64,000 bases of DNA from UBA7446 sp038143535 (GTDB lineage Bacteria; Bacteroidota; Bacteroidia; Flavobacteriales; Flavobacteriaceae), in NCBI GenBank assembly GCA_038143535.1, contig JAYQMD010000001.1:1054001-1118000 (forward strand), written 5' to 3'. Below are positions 43,186-52,076 of this stretch, one piece after another. Below the pieces are notes generated by a model that was not told the DNA's origin, did no database searches, and saw only the letters and a program-made list of their open reading frames with translations. Position numbers and translations under genes: made by a program. The first letter of the stretch is position 1, and each line of letters opens with the position of its first letter.

Positions 43186-43205
43186 AAAGCCGCAAAAGCG
43201 GCTTT
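43186..43205 (-). terminator. Intrinsic terminator of the rpsF-rpsR-rplI operon
   Basis: An 8-bp stem AAAGCCGC/GCGGCTTT with a 4-base loop lies 23 bases after the rplI stop; on the minus strand it runs into TTTTTTTA. It separates the ribosomal operon from hisS on the same strand. Confidence 0.85.
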
Positions 43206-43227
43206 ATGTTTTGAATTTTAGCAGATT

Positions 43228-43686
43228 TTAATTTTCCGCTGCAGCTTTGGTAACCTCAAAATCGAGGTCTGTATACACCTCACGGTGCAAGCGGATTGAT
43301 GCGGTGTGCTTTCCTAGCGTTTTAACAGAGCCTCCAGCCAATTTGATGGCCTTGCGCTCAATAGATTTACCAGCTTTGCCCAATGCAGCTTCTAAATCAA
43401 TGGTTCCCACGGAACCAAATAATTTATTCCCAATACCAGCTTTGGCCTCAATCTTTATGTCCAGCTTATCCAATTCTTTGGCAAGTTTTTGTGCATCCTC
43501 TATAAGCTTTTGTTCTTTAAAAGCACGCTGCTTGAGGTTTTCAGCTAAAACTTTTCTTGCAGATGACGTAGCCATTACTGCAAGTCCTTTAGGAATTAGG
43601 AAATTTCTACCGTAGCCGTTTTTTACTTTAACGATATCGTCTTTGAACCCTAGGTTCTCTACATCTTGCTTTAAAATAAGTTCCAT
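43228..43686 (-). CDS. rplI: 50S ribosomal protein L9
   Basis: This is a 152-residue large-subunit protein. The N-terminal rRNA-binding domain contains the L9 signature (GFKDDIVKVKNGYGRNFLIPKGLA, residues 13-36), followed by a long connecting helix and a C-terminal domain from about residue 80 (KLFGSVGTIDLEAAL). It is the last gene of the rpsF-rpsR-rplI operon, begins 6 bases after rpsR, and is followed by a strong terminator. Confidence 0.97.
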   Translation of the reverse strand: MELILKQDVENLGFKDDIVKVKNGYGRNFLIPKGLAVMATSSARKVLAENLKQRAFKEQKLIEDAQKLAKELDKLDIKIEAKAGIGNKLFGSVGTIDLEAALGKAGKSIERKAIKLAGGSVKTLGKHTASIRLHREVYTDLDFEVTKAAAEN

Positions 43687-43692
43687 GGCTTG

Positions 43693-43986
43693 TTATTTTA
43701 ATAAATCGGCTACATAAGGCATAAGCGCCAAGTGACGTGCACGCTTAATAGAAACCGATAATTTACGTTGATATTTTAGTGATGTTCCAGTAAGACGACG
43801 GGGTAAAATCTTACCCTGCTCGTTTACAAACTTTAGTAAATAGTCCGCATCCTTATAATCGATATACTTGATACCTGCCTTTTTGAAACGGCAATATTTT
43901 TTTGCTTTTGTTGTCTCTATGTCAAGGGGGGTCAAATACCTGATTTCCCCTTGTTTTCCACCTTTACTTTCTTGTTCTATTGACAT
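43693..43986 (-). CDS. rpsR: 30S ribosomal protein S18
   Basis: This is a 97-residue small-subunit protein, starting at the ATG at 43986 (MSIEQESKGGKQGEIRYL). The S18 core includes KKYCRFKKAGIKYIDYKDADYLLKFV and ILPRRLTGTSLKYQRKLSVSIKRARHLALMPYV. A longer upstream frame (MGRKKKRSF...) overlaps rpsF and is not used. It lies between rpsF (2 bases) and rplI (6 bases). S18 binds next to S6 on 16S rRNA, matching the gene order. Confidence 0.97.
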   Translation of the reverse strand: MSIEQESKGGKQGEIRYLTPLDIETTKAKKYCRFKKAGIKYIDYKDADYLLKFVNEQGKILPRRLTGTSLKYQRKLSVSIKRARHLALMPYVADLLK

Positions 43987-43988
43987 TT

Positions 43989-44327
43989 TTAAGATTTTAC
44001 AGTTAAACGATCTCTTCTTTTTTCTGCCCAAGCCTCTGCGTGCTTGTCTAGCTTAACCGTTAGGTAGCGCATAACGCGCTCGTCACGACGGAATTCAACT
44101 TCAAAAGGGATGATAGCGCTGCCGTCAATCTTGAAATCAAGTAAGTGGTAAAAACCACTTTTTTTGTTTTGAATTGGATAGGCGAACTTTTTCAAGCCCC
44201 AATCCTCTTTGGCGACAATCTCGCCACCGTTAGACGTTATAAACGTCTCATACTTTTCTACTGCTTCCTTTACCTGATCTTCAGATAAAGCGGGATTCAA
44301 TATGAAAACAGTTTCGTAATGATTCAT
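43989..44327 (-). CDS. rpsF: 30S ribosomal protein S6
   Basis: This is a 112-residue small-subunit protein with the ferredoxin-like fold: MNHYETVFILNPALSEDQV, the DWGLKKFAYPIQNKKSGFY block and FRRDERVMRYLTVKLDKH. It is the first gene of the operon with rpsR and rplI and interacts with S18 in the ribosome. Length is typical for Bacteroidota. Confidence 0.97.
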   Translation of the reverse strand: MNHYETVFILNPALSEDQVKEAVEKYETFITSNGGEIVAKEDWGLKKFAYPIQNKKSGFYHLLDFKIDGSAIIPFEVEFRRDERVMRYLTVKLDKHAEAWAEKRRDRLTVKS

Positions 44328-44395
44328 ATATTGTTATTTTTTATGGGCAGCGAAAATACGGAATTTCTTGCGTTAGACAAATAGGCAAGCCACAA

Positions 44396-46831
44396 TTATT
44401 GCGGATCTACATCAACGCTTGCACTTACTTGGCTAAATGCTCCCACCATTTCAAAGCTTTGCAACAGGTTTGAAAGTCGTTTTTTTGCAACCGATTGAGA
44501 AGTGTCAAGCGGTAGTTTAATTACTATATGAAGTATATAATAGTTGCGCACCCGCCCAACGGCCGGCGCTACAGGCCCAAGAACATGAGAAAAACGCACT
44601 AGCAGTCCCTTTTTTAACCACTCACTTGCTGTAATAAGCGTAGACATATTCTTGTGCTTCAGTACAATACGTATCATGCGCACATACGGCGGATAACCAA
44701 ATTGCTCACGTTGCTTTATCTGTTTTTCGTAAAATGACACATAATCGTAGTTGCTTATAAAACTCAAAACGGGGTGTTGGGGTTGAAAGGTTTGAATTAG
44801 TACTTTACTTTTATCCCCTAGCCTACCTGCTCTTCCAGCAACCTGTGTTAACACTTGAAAGGCACGCTCATGCGCACGAAAATCGGGGAAGTGCAAAAAG
44901 TTGTCGGCGGACAATACGCCAACCAGCGTTACCAGCTTAAAGTCCAAGCCTTTTGTAATCATTTGCGTTCCGATTAAAATGTCTATTTCTTGACGTGAAA
45001 AAGCATTGATTAGTTTTTGATAGGCATGCTTTTTTCTAGTGGTATCCAAATCCATGCGTGAAATTCGAGCAGACGGAAACAAGGCCTGTACTTCTTCTTC
45101 CAACTGCTGGGTTCCCAACCCTTGGGTTTGCGGTGCAAGTGTGCCACAAGCCTTACAGGCTGGTGTATACTGCTCTTTATAACCGCAGTAATGACAACGT
45201 AACTCTTTCGAAACTTGATGATACGTAAGGCTTACATCGCAACTTGGACATTGCGGTACATGTGCACATTGACGACATTCAACAAAAGAGGCATAACCAC
45301 GACGGTTTTGAAAAAGTAAAACCTGTTTGCCAGAAACCAGGGTTTCTTCAATAGCTTGAATAAGCGGCTGTGCCAAATGACCACTAACTTGTTTCTTGCT
45401 ATAGGCTTCACTCAAGTCAACATAGGATATTTCTGGCATTTGCGCATCCCCATATCGAGTGGTCATACTTACCAACCCATACTTGCCCGACTTTGCGTGT
45501 GCATAACTTTCAATGGTAGGCGTTGCAGAACCCAAAATAACTTTTGCTTGGTGTATACGCGACAAAACCATGGCAGCATCTCGGGCGTGGTAGCGAGGGG
45601 AAGCTTCATATTGTTTGTAAGACATCTCGTGTGACTCATCGACTACCACCAGACCCAAGTTTTGAAAAGGTAGTAAAACAGCAGAGCGTGCCCCTAAAAT
45701 CAATCGGGCTTCTTGTTTGTTTGCTAGTATTTTGTTCCAAGTTTCCGTGCGTTCTTGTGGGCTATAACGGGAATGGTAAACCGCCAAATGCTTACCAAAA
45801 AAAGTGTGTAAACGTTGCATCAACTGCGTGGTGAGGCCAATTTCAGGCACCAAAAACAACACTTGTTTTCCCTTATTCAACTGCTGGGCAATAAGATGCA
45901 TATACACCTCTGTTTTTCCCGAGCCCGTTATGCCGTGAAGTAGAACATTATCTCTTGTTTTCCAGTGGGTTTCGATGGCCGATTTTGCCTCCAACTGATG
46001 GTCGGTCAATGTTGTTAAGGGGTCATCTGAAGCAAGCTTTGGTGGCAAGCGATCCATGATGCGCTGATGCGTTGCCAATACCTCGTTTTTAATAAGTGTC
46101 TTAAGCGATGAAGGGCTAACCGTATCAATTTTGGAGAATTCCGTCATGATAACTGGCGCCTTTTGCTGCAGGAATGTCAACAAGGTTTTGTATTGCTTTG
46201 GCTTTATAGCAAGTTGCTCCATAGCTGCCTTCAAGGCATCGTCTCCTTTCACGTTTGGGTGAAGTATAACTTCGGTTTGTTGCTTGGGGGTATACTTGGC
46301 ATAAACCTCCTCTTTGAGCGAAACAAAACCGCCTGCTACTAATTCTTTTAGAATGAAATAGGGGTTTTTTATCGAAATTAACTGTTGTATCTGCGCTATG
46401 GAATAGATACTGTTGGTTTCCAATTGTTGAAGCAATGCGATTGCATTTTTGGAACCCGTGTAGGGAAGCTGTTCCCACTCATGTGTTACAATCTCCGTTT
46501 CACTTTCCAGCAACATCAACGAGGGCATGGCTGTCCGCAGTACTAATCCAATTGGAGATTGATAATAGTCCGCAATCCAAGACAAGAACTTCAACTGCTT
46601 TGGCTTTAGAACTGCCTCCATATCAATAATACTTTCTATTTGTTTGGGGGCATAGGTCTTTGGAGGTACTTGGTGTACTCGCCATGCAATGGCGGTGTAT
46701 TTTTTACGCTTACCAAAAGGAACAATAATCCGCATACCCGGCTGAATGACTTTGGCTTCTGCCGAAGTAATCAAATAGGTAAAAGTTTCTTTGAGTGGTA
46801 ACGGGAGAACAACATCTAAAAAAAACGACAT
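44396..46831 (-). CDS. priA: Primosomal protein N' (replication restart helicase)
   Basis: This 811-residue 3'-5' DNA helicase reloads the replisome at stalled forks. It has an N-terminal DNA-binding domain (about 1-105), Walker A LLHGITGSGKTEVY near residue 300, DEAH-type box VVVDESHEM near 402, and a zinc-binding insert with paired cysteines (CRQCAHVPQCPSCDVSL, CHYCGY, CKACG). The helicase motifs continue with LGSATPTIES and QVAGRAGR. It ends one short gap upstream of a BrkB-family gene in the opposite order (that gene ends 2 bases before this start), so they are co-transcribed. Complete. Confidence 0.97.
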   Translation of the reverse strand: MSFFLDVVLPLPLKETFTYLITSAEAKVIQPGMRIIVPFGKRKKYTAIAWRVHQVPPKTYAPKQIESIIDMEAVLKPKQLKFLSWIADYYQSPIGLVLRTAMPSLMLLESETEIVTHEWEQLPYTGSKNAIALLQQLETNSIYSIAQIQQLISIKNPYFILKELVAGGFVSLKEEVYAKYTPKQQTEVILHPNVKGDDALKAAMEQLAIKPKQYKTLLTFLQQKAPVIMTEFSKIDTVSPSSLKTLIKNEVLATHQRIMDRLPPKLASDDPLTTLTDHQLEAKSAIETHWKTRDNVLLHGITGSGKTEVYMHLIAQQLNKGKQVLFLVPEIGLTTQLMQRLHTFFGKHLAVYHSRYSPQERTETWNKILANKQEARLILGARSAVLLPFQNLGLVVVDESHEMSYKQYEASPRYHARDAAMVLSRIHQAKVILGSATPTIESYAHAKSGKYGLVSMTTRYGDAQMPEISYVDLSEAYSKKQVSGHLAQPLIQAIEETLVSGKQVLLFQNRRGYASFVECRQCAHVPQCPSCDVSLTYHQVSKELRCHYCGYKEQYTPACKACGTLAPQTQGLGTQQLEEEVQALFPSARISRMDLDTTRKKHAYQKLINAFSRQEIDILIGTQMITKGLDFKLVTLVGVLSADNFLHFPDFRAHERAFQVLTQVAGRAGRLGDKSKVLIQTFQPQHPVLSFISNYDYVSFYEKQIKQREQFGYPPYVRMIRIVLKHKNMSTLITASEWLKKGLLVRFSHVLGPVAPAVGRVRNYYILHIVIKLPLDTSQSVAKKRLSNLLQSFEMVGAFSQVSASVDVDPQ

Positions 46832-46833
46832 AC

Positions 46834-47703
46834 TTAGGCTTGTTTTAGCTTTGCGATGGAAGCGTTGAGCTCAAAACCCAACAATAAAACAATTGCATTG
46901 AGCCAAATGTATAGCATCAAAATCAGGATGGCGCCAATAGAACCGTAGAGCTGATTATAAGAACTAAAATTATCGATATAGACACCAAAGCCGTATGAAG
47001 TCAAGGCAAACAAACAAGTGGTAACTAGAGCTCCTGAGGAAAAAAAAGTTGAAAAGCCCCGCTGGGTGCCAAAGTAAAAGAGAATGGCACTAACAAGGTA
47101 GGCCATGCCCATAAAAAAGACGATTCGAATCCAAGAACTTAGCTCAAATCCAAAATCAAATGTTTCAGCCAGCAGCAACTCAAAAAACAAATACCCAGCA
47201 ATGGAAATAAGGAATAAAATACCCAGCAACACCCCAACACCCAATGCATAGATGTACTGACGCACAAAATGTCGCGAAAGTGTTATGTGTACAGACTCGC
47301 TGAAACCCCCAAAAATGGCATTAACGCCGTTGGCCATAAAGAACATGGACAAAACAAAAGTAGTAGACAACAAACCTCCTCTTGGCTTGGATTGAATGTC
47401 GTAGAGGACGCTATTCAAAAAATCCTGCGCTTCGGAGGGTGCGATGGATAAGAAGAACGATGAAAAGGTGCTTTCCACGTTATCGATAGGCACAAACGGA
47501 ATGATGTTAAGCACAAAAATTAAGAAGGGAAACAGCGATAAAAAAAAGCTAAAAGCAATACTACTGGCTCGAGTAGTCAAGGTTCCTTTTAAAACCCCAA
47601 TGACATAGAGCTCCAATAATTGGTAGAGCGAAATTGACTTGGCATCCCCAAATCGTATGCTTTGAAGCCAAGCCTTAAGTTTATGTTTGCTTTTCTGTAG
47701 CAT
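46834..47703 (-). CDS. YihY/virulence factor BrkB family membrane protein
   Basis: This is a 289-residue inner-membrane protein with six predicted helices (PF03631). I start it at the ATG at 47703 (MLQKSKHKLKAWLQS), because the longer frame to 47772 overlaps the divergent rlmH start. Family features are the SFFLSLFPFLIFVLNIIPF stretch after helix 1, and SYNQLYGSIGAILILMLYIWLNAIVLLLGFELNAS near the end. Early work tied the name BrkB to ribonuclease BN or virulence; the true function is not settled. It precedes priA in the same operon. Confidence 0.88.
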   Translation of the reverse strand: MLQKSKHKLKAWLQSIRFGDAKSISLYQLLELYVIGVLKGTLTTRASSIAFSFFLSLFPFLIFVLNIIPFVPIDNVESTFSSFFLSIAPSEAQDFLNSVLYDIQSKPRGGLLSTTFVLSMFFMANGVNAIFGGFSESVHITLSRHFVRQYIYALGVGVLLGILFLISIAGYLFFELLLAETFDFGFELSSWIRIVFFMGMAYLVSAILFYFGTQRGFSTFFSSGALVTTCLFALTSYGFGVYIDNFSSYNQLYGSIGAILILMLYIWLNAIVLLLGFELNASIAKLKQA

Positions 47704-47760
47704 TGTGTAAATGTAGCTATTTAAACAAAATGCTTCCATGAGAATTGATACTTTAGCAAT

Positions 47761-48234
47761 ATGAAAATTCAAGTGATATGCGTGGGTAAAACGCAGCAGG
47801 CTGAGCTCAAAAGTTGGTTGCCAGATTATTGCAAGCGCTTGTCACGCTACACCACATTTGAGTGGCACGAAATAGTCTATCTTAAAAATACCAAAAACCT
47901 TCCTAAAAAGCAACAAAAAACAGAAGAGGGCAAGCTGATTCTTGCAGCCGTAAGCACTAGCGACACCCTTGTTCTTTTTGATGAAAAAGGCAGCACACAT
48001 ACTTCCAAAGGCTTTGCGCAGTTTCTACAAAAAAAAATGAATGCAGGGACTAAAAAATTAGTCTTTGTCATTGGTGGACCTTATGGGTTTTCACAAGAAG
48101 TATACGCAAGAGCACAAGGAAAGATAGCTCTTTCACAGATGACTTTTTCACACCAAATGGTACGTATTTTTGTCGCAGAGCAGCTCTACCGTGCCTTTAG
48201 TATTTTAAACAGTCAACCCTATCATCACGAATGA
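47761..48234 (+). CDS. rlmH: 23S rRNA (pseudouridine1915-N3)-methyltransferase RlmH
   Basis: This is a 157-residue SPOUT methyltransferase that methylates pseudouridine 1915 of helix 69 in assembled ribosomes using S-adenosylmethionine. Key blocks are LVLFDEKGSTHTSKGFAQFL, FVIGGPYGFSQEVYARAQ and LSQMTFSHQMVRIFVAEQLYRAF, the last forming the SAM-binding knot. Length is typical. Its stop codon overlaps the start of the NTP diphosphatase gene by 4 bases (ATGA), so the two are translationally coupled. Confidence 0.96.
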   Translation: MKIQVICVGKTQQAELKSWLPDYCKRLSRYTTFEWHEIVYLKNTKNLPKKQQKTEEGKLILAAVSTSDTLVLFDEKGSTHTSKGFAQFLQKKMNAGTKKLVFVIGGPYGFSQEVYARAQGKIALSQMTFSHQMVRIFVAEQLYRAFSILNSQPYHHE

Positions 48235-48809
48235 AAGAGCTCATATTTGCATCCCACAACCAGAACAAGGTAGAAGAGGTAAAAGCGGTCTTTAAAGATT
48301 ATAACATTAAAAGCCTGGCCGATGTGGATTATCAAACTGAAATAGACGAGACAGCAAAAACCTTTGAAGGGAACGCATTGTTAAAAGCCAAACATATTTA
48401 TGCAGTATTTAAAACACCCGTTTTTGCTGACGACAGTGGCTTGGAGGTAGCTGCACTAGATGGTGCGCCAGGAATATATTCGGCGCGCTATGCTGGAGCG
48501 GAAAAAAACCACAAAAAAAACAACGCAAAACTTTTGGATGCCTTGGCGCAAACCACAAATCGGAAGGCGCAATTCAAAACCGCTATTGCTTACGTTGATG
48601 CCAGTACGGAAATTTGCTTTGAAGGCATCGTGAGGGGTGAAATTGCAATGGCACTCAGTGGAACAGGCGGGTTTGGTTATGATCCCCTTTTTATACCAGA
48701 AGGCTACAGCAAAACATTTGGCGAACTCCCTCGAGCGATAAAATTAAAACTAAGCCACCGTAGTAGGGCCATTACCGCGTTATTTGAGTACCTAAAATCC
48801 CTAACATAA
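48231..48809 (+). CDS. rdgB: Non-canonical purine NTP diphosphatase (RdgB/HAM1 family)
   Basis: This is a 192-residue house-cleaning enzyme that hydrolyses ITP, dITP and XTP to monophosphates. It starts with the family strand ELIFASHNQNKVEEVKAVF, holds the ETAKTFEGNALLKA block, the catalytic VFADDSGLEVAALDGAPGIYSARYAG, and ends with GFGYDPLFIPEGYSKTFGEL, then LSHRSRAI. It is translationally coupled to rlmH through an ATGA overlap. Complete. Confidence 0.95.
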   Translation: MKELIFASHNQNKVEEVKAVFKDYNIKSLADVDYQTEIDETAKTFEGNALLKAKHIYAVFKTPVFADDSGLEVAALDGAPGIYSARYAGAEKNHKKNNAKLLDALAQTTNRKAQFKTAIAYVDASTEICFEGIVRGEIAMALSGTGGFGYDPLFIPEGYSKTFGELPRAIKLKLSHRSRAITALFEYLKSLT

Positions 48810-48870
48810 TGTTAATTTTAGATAAAAACATTGCAGAGCATCGAGGAATGCATTTAGTTTGTATAAGCTT

Positions 48871-49626
48871 ATGATCAGACTTTTTATCCAATTCTTCTTT
48901 TTAATTGGCTTTTGTACCTTTTTATATGGGCAAGAGGTGATTGGTATTGTCGAAAATGCTTCAGATCAAAAACCCATTTCAACGGAACATATAATTAACT
49001 TGAACAAGGTGACCATGTCCATAACCAACAAAGAGGGGAAATTTACCATCGATGCGGAAGTTAATGATACACTTTATTTTTCCTACTTGGGCTACAAACC
49101 CATAAAGGTCCGCGTTTCCAATGACTTGGTAAAATATCCCAACACACGCTTTCAGCTGACTGAGCTTGCATTGGCGCTTGAAGAAGTAGTGGTACGCCCT
49201 TACCAACTCACGGGATATTTGGATATAGATGCGCGAAATGTTCCCATCAACAGAACAAGAAGGTACAGTATTCCCGGACTTCCATCGGGAGGATATGAAG
49301 CGGGCAACAGAACTCCTCTTGGAGAAATTCGCATTTTACAAGCCATCTCAAATCCAGCTGATTTCTTTTATAATATTTTTGGTAAAAAGCCCAAGCAACA
49401 ACGCAAACTCAAAAAAGTGAGGGCCAACAACGAGCTTAGAGATTTATTGGCGGTCAAATACGACAGAAAAACCTTGGAGCAACTCGTGCAAATTGACCGA
49501 GTAGATTTAGACGAAATACTGCGCAAATGCAACTTCTCTGATAGCTTTATCAAAGGAGCTAACGACCTGCAAATCCTGGAGGCCATCAGCAGCTGTTATG
49601 AAGAGTATAAAATTCTCAATCGCTAA
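48871..49626 (+). CDS. Exported carboxypeptidase-like regulatory domain protein
   Basis: This is a 251-residue protein from the ATG at 48871, with signal peptide MIRLFIQFFFLIGFCTFLYGQ. After it lies a CarboxypepD_reg-like/CNA-B-type beta sandwich (about residues 22-105: VIGIVENASDQKPISTEHI, LYFSYLGYKPIKVRVS), the same fold as the N-terminus of SusC proteins. The following helical part (FFYNIFGKKPKQQRKLKKVR and beyond) is typical of a flavobacterial hypothetical family that I cannot name. A TTG at 48859 would add four residues without improving the signal. Probably periplasmic or outer-membrane-associated. It sits between rdgB and purB; the purB promoter overlaps its 3' flank. Confidence 0.8.
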   Translation: MIRLFIQFFFLIGFCTFLYGQEVIGIVENASDQKPISTEHIINLNKVTMSITNKEGKFTIDAEVNDTLYFSYLGYKPIKVRVSNDLVKYPNTRFQLTELALALEEVVVRPYQLTGYLDIDARNVPINRTRRYSIPGLPSGGYEAGNRTPLGEIRILQAISNPADFFYNIFGKKPKQQRKLKKVRANNELRDLLAVKYDRKTLEQLVQIDRVDLDEILRKCNFSDSFIKGANDLQILEAISSCYEEYKILNR

Positions 49627-49641
49627 AAAAGCTAAATTCGA

Positions 49642-49649
49642 TACCTTTG
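49642..49649 (+). promoter_or_regulatory. -7 box for purB (TACCTTTG)
   Basis: TACCTTTG is an exact TAnnTTTG match 14 bases before the purB ATG, placing the transcription start very close to the start codon. No clear -33 TTG is seen. Confidence 0.5.
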
Positions 49650-49663
49650 CATTTTGAAAGCCT

Positions 49664-51007
49664 ATGTTATTAAACAAATTAAGTGCAATTTCACCTGTTG
49701 ACGGTCGTTACCGCCCAAAAACAAAATCCCTAAGTCCATACTTTTCAGAATTCGGATTGATCCAATACCGCGTACGGATTGAAGTGGAGTATTTTATAGC
49801 CTTGTGCGAACTTCCATTGTCTGATCTTAAAGATTTTCCTCCACCGGCCATGGAAGAATTGCGAAGCATGTACCTCCATTTTAATTTAGATCAGGCGCAA
49901 GATATTAAAAACATTGAAAAGGTTACCAACCACGACGTAAAGGCAGTTGAGTACTTTCTAAAACAAATATTTGACGACTTAAATCTGGGTAAATACAAAG
50001 AATTTATCCACTTTGGACTTACTTCACAGGACATCAACAACACGGCTATTCCGCTGTCTGTTAAAGAAGCTTATGAAAATGAATATTTACCAAAACTTCA
50101 AGAAGTAATTACAGCACTTGAAGCGCTTATGACTAGTTGTGAGGGGGTATCTATGCTGGCCCGCACACACGGACAGCCGGCCTCCCCTACCCGTTTGGAC
50201 AAAGAACTCAACGTATTCAAAACACGTATTGACCAACAGCTTTCACTGATGTCGCAAATCCCAATGGCGGCCAAGTTTGGTGGCGCCACTGGAAATTACA
50301 ACGCACACAAGGTGGCCTACCCCTCTGTTGATTGGCAAGCGTTTGGAAAAGCATTTGTAGAAAATACCCTTGGCCTGCATCATTCGTTCCCAACAACACA
50401 AATCGAGCACTACGATCACTATGCTGCACTATGTGATGCGCAAAAGCGCATCAACACCATACTCATTGATTTTTCCAGAGATATATGGACCTATATTTCC
50501 ATGGATTATTTCAAGCAACAAATTAAAGAAGGAGAAGTTGGTTCTTCTGCCATGCCACACAAAGTCAATCCCATTGACTTTGAAAATGCGGAAGGGAACC
50601 TCGGTATTGCGAATGCATTGCTATCACACTTATCAGAAAAACTACCCATTTCCCGATTGCAACGTGACCTGACCGACAGTACGGTCTTACGAAATGCAGG
50701 TATGCCTCTAGCCCACATGTTGATTAGTTTTGAATCTTTAATTAAGGGAATTGGAAAGCTTCTGGTTAACAAAGAGGCCATACAAGGCGATTTAGACAAC
50801 AACTGGGCAGTACTTGCAGAAGCCATTCAGACCATTTTGCGTCGCGAAGGATATCCAAAGCCCTACGAGGCACTAAAAGCACTCACTCGCACCAATACGG
50901 GTGTCGATGAAGCGTCTATTCGTGCGTTTATCGAAACCTTAGATGTATGTACTGAAGTTAGGGATGAGTTACATGCCTTGAGACCGGAAAATTACACTGG
51001 TATTTAG
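49664..51007 (+). CDS. purB: Adenylosuccinate lyase
   Basis: This is a 447-residue tetrameric enzyme of the fumarase/aspartase superfamily that releases fumarate from SAICAR and adenylosuccinate in purine synthesis. Visible blocks: SPVDGRYRPKTKSLSPYFSE, FIHFGLTSQDINNTAIPL, ARTHGQPASPTRLDKELNVF, and the superfamily signature in GSSAMPHKVNPIDFENAEGN. It has its own promoter box at 49642. Its stop overlaps the stop of the convergent DUF4252 gene by 4 bases, so no terminator separates them. Complete. Confidence 0.97.
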   Translation: MLLNKLSAISPVDGRYRPKTKSLSPYFSEFGLIQYRVRIEVEYFIALCELPLSDLKDFPPPAMEELRSMYLHFNLDQAQDIKNIEKVTNHDVKAVEYFLKQIFDDLNLGKYKEFIHFGLTSQDINNTAIPLSVKEAYENEYLPKLQEVITALEALMTSCEGVSMLARTHGQPASPTRLDKELNVFKTRIDQQLSLMSQIPMAAKFGGATGNYNAHKVAYPSVDWQAFGKAFVENTLGLHHSFPTTQIEHYDHYAALCDAQKRINTILIDFSRDIWTYISMDYFKQQIKEGEVGSSAMPHKVNPIDFENAEGNLGIANALLSHLSEKLPISRLQRDLTDSTVLRNAGMPLAHMLISFESLIKGIGKLLVNKEAIQGDLDNNWAVLAEAIQTILRREGYPKPYEALKALTRTNTGVDEASIRAFIETLDVCTEVRDELHALRPENYTGI

Positions 51008-51540
51008 AGCATTTGGCCTATGGCCTCCACTGCATTATCAAGCGCGCCTTCACGCTCAAGTGCTTTGGCGAGTACAACCGCTTTTTCTACCTGCATTTTC
51101 CTGCCTATCAAACGTGCCAACAAAAATCCTTCATCGGTAGCGGAGCCGAAAAACACGATCTCGTCGGGGCGTTCCACGCTGCCTTCAAGAAGCAATTTTC
51201 CAGAAAATTGACGATCACTTACCACCATTAAGGGGTCAAATTGTACTCCATCAATTATCTCGCGTACTGTTTTTAACTCCTCAGGGAATTGCTCGCCATT
51301 TTCCATCGTTTTGCGAAACATCAATACATTGAGTTTTTGAAAAGAATCCAGCGCTGCTTGCTCCTCATTATTAAAGACCTCATTATTGATGCCCAAAATA
51401 GAAGTAGGAATATCAATGACAAGGAAATTGGGGTCTTCAGATTTTTCGACATAATAGGACTGAATACTTTGGGTTTTAGAGCAGCTCGCAAAGACTACTA
51501 CGACTGAGAAAATCAATAGGTTTTTCATCTTATTTTTCAT
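51004..51540 (-). CDS. DUF4252 lipoprotein (second gene of the pair)
   Basis: This is a 178-residue exported protein with a lipobox (VVFASC, about residue 20). It has the DUF4252 region over most of its length (FLVIDIPTSILGINNEVFNNEE, then VQFDPLMVVSDRQFSGKLLLEG and ARLIGRKM). The start may be the ATG at 51540, overlapping the preceding gene by 11 bases, or the in-frame ATG at 51528 just after that gene's stop. Either implies coupling to the upstream DUF4252 gene. Found downstream of an ECF sigma/anti-sigma pair on the same strand. Function unknown; a sigma-controlled surface or envelope-stress lipoprotein is a reasonable guess. Confidence 0.82.
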   Translation of the reverse strand: MKNKMKNLLIFSVVVVFASCSKTQSIQSYYVEKSEDPNFLVIDIPTSILGINNEVFNNEEQAALDSFQKLNVLMFRKTMENGEQFPEELKTVREIIDGVQFDPLMVVSDRQFSGKLLLEGSVERPDEIVFFGSATDEGFLLARLIGRKMQVEKAVVLAKALEREGALDNAVEAIGQML

Positions 51541-52075
51541 TTAATTTTCCCAATTGCTGGCCACCAGGAAGATTCATCTCATTGACAAGCTTGGAAATTT
51601 GGGTGAGGTCAATATCACCACTAAGGTAGAGTAAGACGGTTTCGGGCTGTCGGTCGCCAAGGTTTATATTATCCTGGTTTATTTCGCTTACGAACATAAG
51701 CAGCTTTTTAACTCTTTCATCATTTTTTGTTGATTTTACATAGAAATTAACATTTGCCCCTTTGTCTCGTACGCGCATCAGCTCATCTAAATTTTGGGAT
51801 TTGATGTGTTTATCTACCCATGTTTGGATTTCTTCGGCGATGCCTTTGCTTTCGGTAGTTATGACCTTAAAGCTTTCGATTTCCTCTACCAACTTTAAGA
51901 ATTTATCCGCTTCTGGGTCGTTTGTTTCTATGCTAAGTTTTGCAAGCATTTGAAACATTTTTGGACTGATCGAAAAATAACTGACACTGTCATCGTATTC
52001 ATATTTTTCGAAAATGTCTTGCCCCCAGCTAAACGAAACTGTTATAAGGGCTATTATAAGGATACTCTTTTTCAT
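51530..52075 (-). CDS. DUF4252 exported protein (first gene of the pair)
   Basis: This is a 181-residue protein with a cleavable signal peptide (MKKSILIIALITVSFSWGQ) and no lipobox. The DUF4252 domain covers about 25-165 (SYFSISPKMFQMLAKLS, FKVITTESKGIAEEIQTWVDKHI, NVNFYVKSTKNDERVKKLLMFV, VLLYLSGDIDLTQISKLV). It begins one base after the anti-sigma stop and overlaps the second DUF4252 gene. The paired DUF4252 proteins differ in localisation: this one soluble or periplasmic, the other lipid-anchored. They are probably co-expressed with the sigma factor. Confidence 0.84.
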   Translation of the reverse strand: MKKSILIIALITVSFSWGQDIFEKYEYDDSVSYFSISPKMFQMLAKLSIETNDPEADKFLKLVEEIESFKVITTESKGIAEEIQTWVDKHIKSQNLDELMRVRDKGANVNFYVKSTKNDERVKKLLMFVSEINQDNINLGDRQPETVLLYLSGDIDLTQISKLVNEMNLPGGQQLGKLNEK

Positions 52076-52076
52076 A

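Noticed and set aside
43987..44031. Longer start for ribosomal protein S18
   Set aside because: It would overlap rpsF and add residues absent from S18 proteins; the ATG at 43986 gives the normal N-terminus.
47704..47772. Longer start for the BrkB-family protein
   Set aside because: It overlaps the divergent rlmH start and adds a non-conserved N-terminus.
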